From Hordeum vulgare subsp. vulgare (lineage: Eukaryota; Streptophyta; Magnoliopsida; Poales; Poaceae): 64,000 nucleotides of DNA. This document shows positions 58,560-64,000 of the stretch, piece after piece. The notes beneath the pieces were generated by a model that was not told the DNA's origin, did not search any database, and worked only from the letters and a program-made list of their open reading frames with translations. The position numbers and the translations under genes were made by a program. The first letter of the stretch is position 1, and each line of letters starts with the position of its first letter. Location of the stretch: the NCBI RefSeq assembly GCF_904849725.1, contig NC_058522.1:195071468-195135467 (forward strand), written 5' to 3'.

Positions 58560-59400
58560 TTGTGGCACTGCCGCTTGAGTCATGTTGGTATAAATTGCAT
58601 GAAGAGGCTCCATGCTGATGGATCTTTATACTCACTTGATTTTGAATCACAAGTGACATGCAAATCATACCACATGATCAAGGCCTTGTTTTCATTGAGA
58701 TGAAATAAGATAGTAACTTGTTGGAAGTGATACATTTTGATGTATGCAGTCCAATGGGTGCCGAGGCACGCAGTGGATATCATTATGTCCTTACTTCAAT
58801 GACGATTTGAGTAGATACTAGAGTATTTGCTTAATGAATCACAAGTCTGAAATATTGAAAAGTTCAACTCTGTTTCGGAGTGAAGTTCGTCGTAACAAGA
58901 GGATAAATTGTCTACGATATAATCATAGAAATGAATATCTGAGTTACGAGTTTTGGTACGCAGTTAAGAGAATGTGGAAATTGTTTCGCAGTTCATGCCA
59001 CCTAGAACATCATAGTGTGATGATGTGTCTGAACGTCATGGCCACACACTATTTGGTATGGTGCATGCTATGATGTCTCTTATCGAATTACCACTATCGT
59101 TTATGGGTAAAGCATTAGAGACAACCGCATTCACTTTAAATAGGGCACCACGTATTTCCGTTGAGATGACACAGTATAGACTGAGGTTTAGAGAAATCTA
59201 AATTGTCGTTTCTTGAAAGTTTGGGGTTTCGACACTTATGTGAAAAAGTTTCAGTGTGATAAGCTCGAACCCAAAGCGGGTAAATGCATCTTCATAGGAT
59301 ATCCAAAACAGTTGGGTACATCTCCTATCTTAGATCCGAAAGCAAAGTGTTTGTTTCTAGAAATGGATCCTTTCTCAAGGAAAGGTTTATCTCGAAAGAA
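58560..59400 (+). pseudogene. Copia integrase relic (Angela-type)
   Basis: The zinc-binding segment LWHCRLSHVGINCMKRLHAD is read near 58560-58620, followed by CKSYH near 58660. The core begins VIHFDVCSPMGAEARSGYHY with an in-frame neighbour around 58730-58790. A C-terminal segment at 59213-59400 reads KLEPKAGKCIFIGYPK. The enzyme would insert cDNA into host DNA. Stops and frameshifts in the core prevent function. It has a single zinc-binding unit, unlike the duplicated left copy. Confidence 0.75.
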
Positions 59401-60200
59401 TTGAGTGGGAGGGTGGTAGAACTTGATGAGGTTATTGAACCATCACTTCGACCAGTGTGTAGCAGGGCGCAGGAAGTTGTTCCTGTGGCGCCTACACCAA
59501 TTGAAGTGAAAGCTGATGATGGTGATCATCGAGCATCGGATCAAGTTACTACAAGCCTCGTAGGTTGAGAAGGTCGCGTACTACTACAGAGTGGTACGGT
59601 AACCCTGTCTTGGAGGTCATGTTGTTGAGCAACAGTGAACCTACGAGTTATGGAGAAAGCAATGGTGGGCCCAGATTCCGACAAATGGCTGGAAGCCATG
59701 AAATCCGAGAGAGGATCCATGTATGAAAACAAAGTGTAGACTGTGGAAGAACTACTTGATGGTCATAGGACTATTGAGTAAAGATGGATCTTTAAAAGGA
59801 AGACAGACGATGATAGTGATAAGTCACTATTAAAGCTCGACTTGTTGCAAAGATGTTTCTGACAAGATCAAATAGTTGACTATGATGAGACTTTCTCACT
59901 TGTAGCGATGCTGAAAGTCTGTTAGAATTATGTTAGTAGTTGCAGCATTATTTATGAAATATTGCACATAGGATGTCAAAACATTGTTTCCTCGACGGTT
60001 TCCTTGAGCAAACATTGTATGTGATACAACCAGGAGGTTTTGTCGATCCTAAAGATACTAGCAAGTATGCAAGCTCCAGCGATCCTTCAATGGACTGGTG
60101 CAAGCATCTCGGAGTTGGAATATACACTTTGATGAGGTGATCAAATATTTTGGGTTTGTACAAGGTTTATGAGAAACTTGTATTTCCAAAGAAGTGAGTG
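59401..60200 (+). pseudogene. Copia reverse transcriptase relic (Angela-type)
   Basis: A linker reading SGRVVELDEVIEPSLRPVCS (from about 59401) leads into the domain entry near 59636-59720 (EPTSYGESNGGPRFRQMAGS in a shifted frame). It goes on with WRIFKRKTDDDS-like text at about 59780-59820 and VDYDETFSLVAMLKVC at 59875-59920. The C-terminal part around 60000 is a remnant of the block near the active site. Stops interrupt all frames, so no active polymerase can be read. Confidence 0.72.
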
Positions 60201-60399
60201 GGAGCACTATAGAATTTCTGATACGTATATGTGGTTGACATATTGTGGATCAGAAGTAGTGTAGAATTTCTGTGAAGCATACAAGGTTGTTTGAAAGGAG
60301 TTTTCAAAGGAATACCTCGATTGAGCTACTTGAACGTTGAGCATGAAAGATCTATGGAGATAGATCGAAAACGCTTAATAGAAGTTTCAACAAAATGCA

Positions 60400-60960
60400 T
60401 GCCTTGACAAGTTTTGAAGGAGTTCAAAATAGATCAGCAAAGAAGGAGTTCTTGGTTGCGTTGTGAGGTGTGAATTTTAGTAAGACTCAAAACCCGACCA
60501 CGGCAGAATAAAGAGAATAGACGAAGGTCGTCTTCTGTGCCTTAGCCGTAGACTCTAAAGTATGCCATGCTGAGTACCGCACCTAATGTGTGCCTTAACT
60601 CAAAGTCTGTTGAGAGGTACAGAGAGTGATCCATGATTGAATCACTAGCAGCGGTCAAAATTTATCCTTAGTAACTCATGGACTAAGGAATTTTTCTCGA
60701 TTATGGAGGTGGTTAAAGAGTTCGTCGTAATGGGTTACGTCGATGCAAGCTTTGACACTAATCCGAATAACTATGAGTAGTGAAACGGATTCGTATAGTA
60801 GAGTAGATGTTTGGAGTATTTCCGAATAGCACATAGTAGCAGCATCTATAAGATGACATAAAGATTTGTAAAGAACACACGGATCTGAAAGTTTCAGAAC
60901 CGTTGACTGAAACCTCTCTCACGAGCAAGACGTGATCAGACCTCATAACTATATGGGAGT
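60400..60960 (+). pseudogene. Copia RNase H relic (Angela-type)
   Basis: The end of pol shows an RNase H-like remnant: the VVKEFVVMGYVDASFDTNPN region near 60705-60770 holds the conserved first Asp of the domain. It is followed by decayed sequence to about 60960 and then the polypurine tract. No continuous frame was found. Confidence 0.65.
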
Positions 60961-61012
60961 TGGATTCGTTGGAATCACATGGTGATGTGAACTAGATTAT
61001 TGACTCTAGTGC

Positions 61013-61023
61013 AAGTGGGAGAC
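61013..61023 (+). promoter_or_regulatory. polypurine tract before 3' LTR
   Basis: AAGTGGGAGAC directly precedes the 3' LTR at 61024. It is identical to 13009-13019 in the left Copia copy. Confidence 0.75.
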
Positions 61024-62780
61024 TGTTGGAAATATGCCCTAGAGGCAATAATAAATTAGTTATCATTATATTTCTTTGTTCATGATAATCGTTTATTATC
61101 CATGCTATAAATTGTATTGATTGGAAACACAATACTAATTATGAACAAGGTGTTGTTGCTTGATAACTGGATCACGTCATTAGGAGAATCACGTGATGGA
61201 CTAGACCCAAACTAATAGACGTAGCATGTTGATCGTGTCGTTTTGTTGCTACTCTTTTCTGCGTGTCAAGTATTTGTTTCTATGACCATGAGATCATATA
61301 ACTCACTGACACCGGAGGAATGCTTTGTGTGCATCAAACGTTGCAACGTAACTGGGTGACTATAAATATGCTCTATAGGTATCTACGAAGGTGTTAGTTG
61401 AGTTAGTATGGATCGAGACTGGGATTTGTCACTCCGTGTGATGGAGAGGTATCTCGGGGCCCACTCGGTAATACAACATCGCACACAAGCCTTGCAAGCA
61501 ATGTGACTTAGTGTAAGTTGCGGGATCTTGTATTACGGAACGAGTAAAGAGACTTGCCGGTAAACGAGATTGAAATAGGTATGCGGATACTGACGATCGA
61601 ATCTCGGGCAAGTAACATACCGAAGGACAAAGGGAATGACATACGGGATATATGAATCCTTGGCACTGAGGTTCAAACGATAAGATCTTCGTAGAATATG
61701 TGGGATCCAATATGGGCATCCAGGTCCCGCTATTATATATTGACCGAGGAGTCACTCGGGTCATGTCTGCATAGTTCTCGAACCTGCAGGGTCTGCACAC
61801 TTAAGGTCCGACGTTGTTTTATGCGTATTTGAGTTATATGGTTGGTTACCGAATGTTGTTCGGAGTCCCGGATGAGATCATGGACGTCACGAGGGTTTCC
61901 GGAATGGTCCGGAAACTAAGATTGATATATAGGATGACCTCATTTGATTACCGGAAGGTTTTTAGAGTTACCGGGAATGTAGCGGGAATGACGAATGGGT
62001 TCCGGGTGTTCACCGGGGGGGGCAACCCACCCCAGGGAAGCCCATAGGCCTTTCGGGTGGTGCACCAGCCCTTAGTGGGCTGGTGGGACAGCCCAAGAAG
62101 GCCCTATGCGCCGTAGGAAGAAAACCAAAGAGTAAAGAAAAAAAGGAGGAGGTGGGAAAGGGAAGAAGGACTCCACCTTCCAAACCAAGTTGGATTCGGT
62201 TTGGAAGGGGAGACCTTCCCCCCTTTGGCTCGGCCGACCCCCTTGGGGCTCCTTGAGCCCCAAGGCAAGGCTCCCCCTCTCCCACCTATATATACAGAGG
62301 TTTTAGGGCTGATTTGAGACAACTTTGCCATGGCAGCCCGACCACATACCTCCACGGTTTTTCCTCTAGATCGCGTTTCTGCGGAGCTTGGGCGGAGCCC
62401 TGCTGAGATTAGATCACCACCAACCTCCGGAGCGCCGTCACACTACCGGAGAACTCATCTACCTCTCCGTCTCTCTTGCTGGATCAAGAAGGCCGAGATC
62501 ATCGTCGAGCTGTACGTGTGCTGAACGCGGAGGTGCCGTCCGTTCGGCACTAGATCGGAGCGGATCGTGGGACGGATCGCGGGACGGTTCGTGGGACGGT
62601 TCGCGGGGCGGATCGAGGGACGTGAGGACGTTCCACTACATAAACCCGTTTCTTAACGCTTCTACTGTGCGGTCTACAAGGGTACGTAGATGGAACATCC
62701 CCTCTCGTTGATGGACATCACCATGATAGGTCTTCGTGCGCGTAGGAAAATTTTTGTTTCCCGTGCGACGTTCCCCAACA
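61024..62780 (+). repeat. 3' LTR of the Angela-type element
   Basis: Starts TGTTGGAAATATGCCC and ends GCGACGTTCCCCAACA. It contains TATATATA at 62287-62294 and is followed by the TCCCC target duplication. It lacks about 83 bases present in the 5' LTR (near 61121) but carries an extra 44-base segment (near 62070-62130). Confidence 0.92.
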
Positions 62781-62851
62781 TCCCCGCCCTACCATCTCAA
62801 GATTTTCTCGTTGATTCCTGTAGGTGTCGACCTTGCACCACCGACAGAAGA

Positions 62852-64000
62852 GTAGGATCATACTTCTCCTTTTGGGTAACAAACTTCCGGGTGGGATGTT
62901 GACATTCTTCCCATTCAACTCCGTTGGCATTGAAGTAGCCAACACCTTGCTTCTTCCGGTATCCTCCTTGCTTGTGTATAATTTCCTTGAATTGCTTACT
63001 TCCGGCAAGACTATTGAAGACACAAGTATCTATAATCCCTTTCAATAAATCATTTTCTTGCTCAAGTGTAACTTGGCTAAGAGAATCATTAGTGGGATCA
63101 AGAGAGATACTAGCAACCACATCATTTCATTTAACTTTAGAATTGTTGTTACTACATGAAGAAACTTTCATGCCTTTGTTGCTAGTGTTCCTAAGTTTAA
63201 CTTGTTGAAAAAAGTAGACAAGAGTAATCGTTTGTCTAAATAAGACTCTTCTTCCGAAGATCATCATTGATTGTTTTTAGAAACTCATGCTCTTGCTATA
63301 AATTTAGCTTCTCGAAGTGTAGCTTCTCATGAGTTCTTGCAATCTCTCTATGATCTTCTACAGTAGTTTCATGAGTTAACTTAAGAGTGTTTAATTCTTT
63401 AGTTAGTCGTTCAGTCTCTTTATTATCATCATCATTCAATTTATCTTGACTAGCATGGTTATTATAAAGTTCATTTCTGATGTTATCACTAGTCTTATCA
63501 AAGAGAAAGTCATCCTCTCCTAATAAATCATCCTCATCACTACCAAAGTCAAAATACTTTGGGTGTGATACCTTGGGGCCTTTTGCCGTGAAGCAGTTTC
63601 CAATCCCTTCATTTTGTGAATAAAAATATGTCATAGGAGTTGGAGGAAATGACTGTAAGATGGCAACACCTTCATCCTTACTACAGTCGGAGTTGGAGTG
63701 GTAGCTTCTCTCGGATGGGTCGTCAGACTCTGAGCCGGATACCCATTCACCAACATGAGCTTGACGTCTTCTTCTTGAGCTTCTCTTGGTTTATTTGTCC
63801 TTCTTCTCCGATTCCTTGCTTCTTCGGGAGTGTCTACGTTAATAGCAATCTTCTCTAATACTTCTCTCTTTGCGAGGTAACTCTTCTCTTGAGCTTCGTC
63901 TTCTAGGTGATTCTTCTCTTTGTTTGTGGGGAGCCGAGCACTCATTGAATAGTGTCTCAACTTTCCACAATTGTAGCAGTTTTGGTCACGGCTAGATGAA
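62852..64000 (-). pseudogene. gag ORF, N-terminal and middle part
   Basis: On the minus strand a zinc-knuckle-like motif (CYNCGKLRHYSMSA) lies at about 63977-63936, with its last Cys changed. A Lys/Glu-rich region follows and an acidic SDEDDLLGEDDFLFDK segment at about 63560-63510. A helical Lys/Glu-rich stretch lies at 63460-63300. Further on it reads FKEIIHKQGGYRKKQGVGYF and NANGVEWEECQHPT in frame to 62852, where the inserted LTR begins. The family matches a common grass Copia-type gag. The frame is open over several stretches but interrupted near 63280 and 63640. The N-terminal end lies outside the window. Confidence 0.65.

Larger units (their letters stand above)
54255..62780 (+). mobile_element. 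BARE-1/Angela/WIS-type Copia element, both LTRs
   Basis: An 8.5 kb Copia element with target duplication TCCCC (54250-54254 and 62781-62785). The 5' LTR is 54255-56050 (1796 bp) and the 3' LTR is 61024-62780 (1757 bp). It has a primer-binding site after the 5' LTR and a polypurine tract (61013-61023) before the 3' LTR. The interior carries gag, protease, integrase, RT and RNase H relics in Copia order, all broken. The LTRs differ by substitutions and two large indels (about 83 bases missing from the 3' LTR near 61121, about 44 missing from the 5' LTR near 55395). It is inserted in the 3' LTR of the non-autonomous gypsy-like element. Confidence 0.92.
45519..62846 (+). mobile_element. non-autonomous gypsy-like element with antisense ORF, host of two insertions
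   Basis: Two LTRs flank a 2.2 kb interior without gag or pol. The 5' LTR is 45519-46351 (833 bp). The 3' LTR is split into 48554-48708, 53634-54254 and 62786-62846 (about 837 bp when counted together). LTRs run from TGTCGGTGCACTAAAG to CACCACCGACA. The target duplication is GAAGA on the right (62847-62851) and GAGA with one base lost on the left (45515-45518), in the gag of a minus-strand element. The first base of the 5' LTR is changed (CGTCGATGC). The leader and primer-binding layout match the gypsy element at 1-6383, and an antisense ORF lies before the 3' LTR. These traits fit a deletion derivative of a Tat-like gypsy family. Confidence 0.78.
48554..62846 (+). repeat. 3' LTR of the non-autonomous element, in three pieces
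   Basis: The pieces are 48554-48708, 53634-54254 and 62786-62846. The first join is at the CCAAG duplication made by the solo LTR. The second is at the TCCCC duplication made by the Angela-type element. The combined length of about 837 bp agrees with the 833-bp 5' LTR, and the two copies are co-linear throughout (for example TCCCCGCCCTA occurs uninterrupted at 46297). Confidence 0.9.
39681..64000 (-). mobile_element. pol-less Copia-like (Sirevirus-like?) element, split
   Basis: On the minus strand, from the right edge, a gag ORF runs 64000-62852 and 45514-45305, then non-coding sequence, then a second degraded ORF (about 43600-41560), then non-coding sequence to about 39681. The gag contains a zinc knuckle of Copia type. 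No protease, integrase, RT or RNase H is found between the gag end and the second ORF, so the element appears non-autonomous. Its termini are not visible: the right end is outside and the left end is inferred from sequence character. The insertion at 45519-62846 lies inside gag. A Sirevirus (Maximus) affiliation is inferred from gag resemblance plus a downstream extra ORF, and is uncertain. Confidence 0.55.

Noticed and set aside
1..64000. CRISPR arrays, bacterial operons, phage or plasmid modules.
   Set aside because: No direct-repeat/spacer array, ribosome-binding-site-led gene series or phage gene was seen. Everything that could be recognised is plant retroelement sequence.

Overview
This window looks like intergenic DNA from a large grass genome of the Triticeae (wheat/barley/Aegilops type). 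I find no intact host gene and no intact rRNA or tRNA gene. The origin rests on recognisable repeats. Two Copia elements carry the BARE-1/Angela/WIS LTR signature (start near TTGGAAATATGCCCTAGAGG, end CGTTCCCCAACA). A third element has ~4.88 kb LTRs and a ~3.2 kb non-coding interior, matching the Sukkula LARD class. The window is almost entirely transposable elements inserted into one another, all with degraded coding capacity.

Left nest (1-38552). The oldest recognisable host is a plus-strand L1-type LINE. Its ORF1/ORF2 pieces lie at 14770-16651, 19820-20677 and 35021-38552. It is interrupted by a BARE-1/Angela-type Copia element (9109-14769), by a 3.16 kb TG...CA element of unresolved class (16652-19814, target duplication GGGCA) and by the Sukkula-like element (20678-35015, target duplication GCATC). 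The Copia element ends abruptly on its left at 9108 against an LTR-like non-coding repeat (6384-9108). That repeat in turn abuts a minus-strand Ty3/gypsy element (1-6383) with gag, protease, RT, RNase H and integrase relics, cut by the left window edge.

Middle (38553-about 39680). This is a short stretch with no recognised transposon. It may hold a decayed fragment of a proline/alanine-rich coding sequence.

Right nest (about 39681-64000). A minus-strand Copia-like (possibly Sirevirus/Maximus-like) element has a gag ORF (62852-64000 and 45305-45514) and a second, env-like or plant-transposon-type ORF (about 41560-43600), with no pol between them. Its gag ORF is split by a non-autonomous gypsy-like element (45519-62846, 833 bp LTRs, ~2.2 kb interior without gag-pol). 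The 3' LTR of that element was hit twice more: by a 4.92 kb solo LTR distantly related to the Sukkula-like LTR (48709-53628, target duplication CCAAG), and by a two-LTR Angela-type Copia element (54255-62780, target duplication TCCCC). The joins across these insertions are clean, so relative insertion order can be read directly.

How the parts relate: none of these elements appears able to move by itself. The non-autonomous gypsy-like element shares its leader and primer-binding architecture with the coding gypsy element at 1-6383, which suggests mobilisation in trans by that family. The Sukkula-like element is a classic parasite with no coding domain. The points most worth a second look are a pair of tRNA-like A-box/B-box modules inside the solo LTR, an antisense TATA-plus-ORF unit inside the non-autonomous gypsy-like element, a 1.36 kb tandem duplication across the interior/LTR boundary of the Sukkula-like element, lesions apparently shared by the two Copia copies, and a pol-less Copia-like element with two ORFs.
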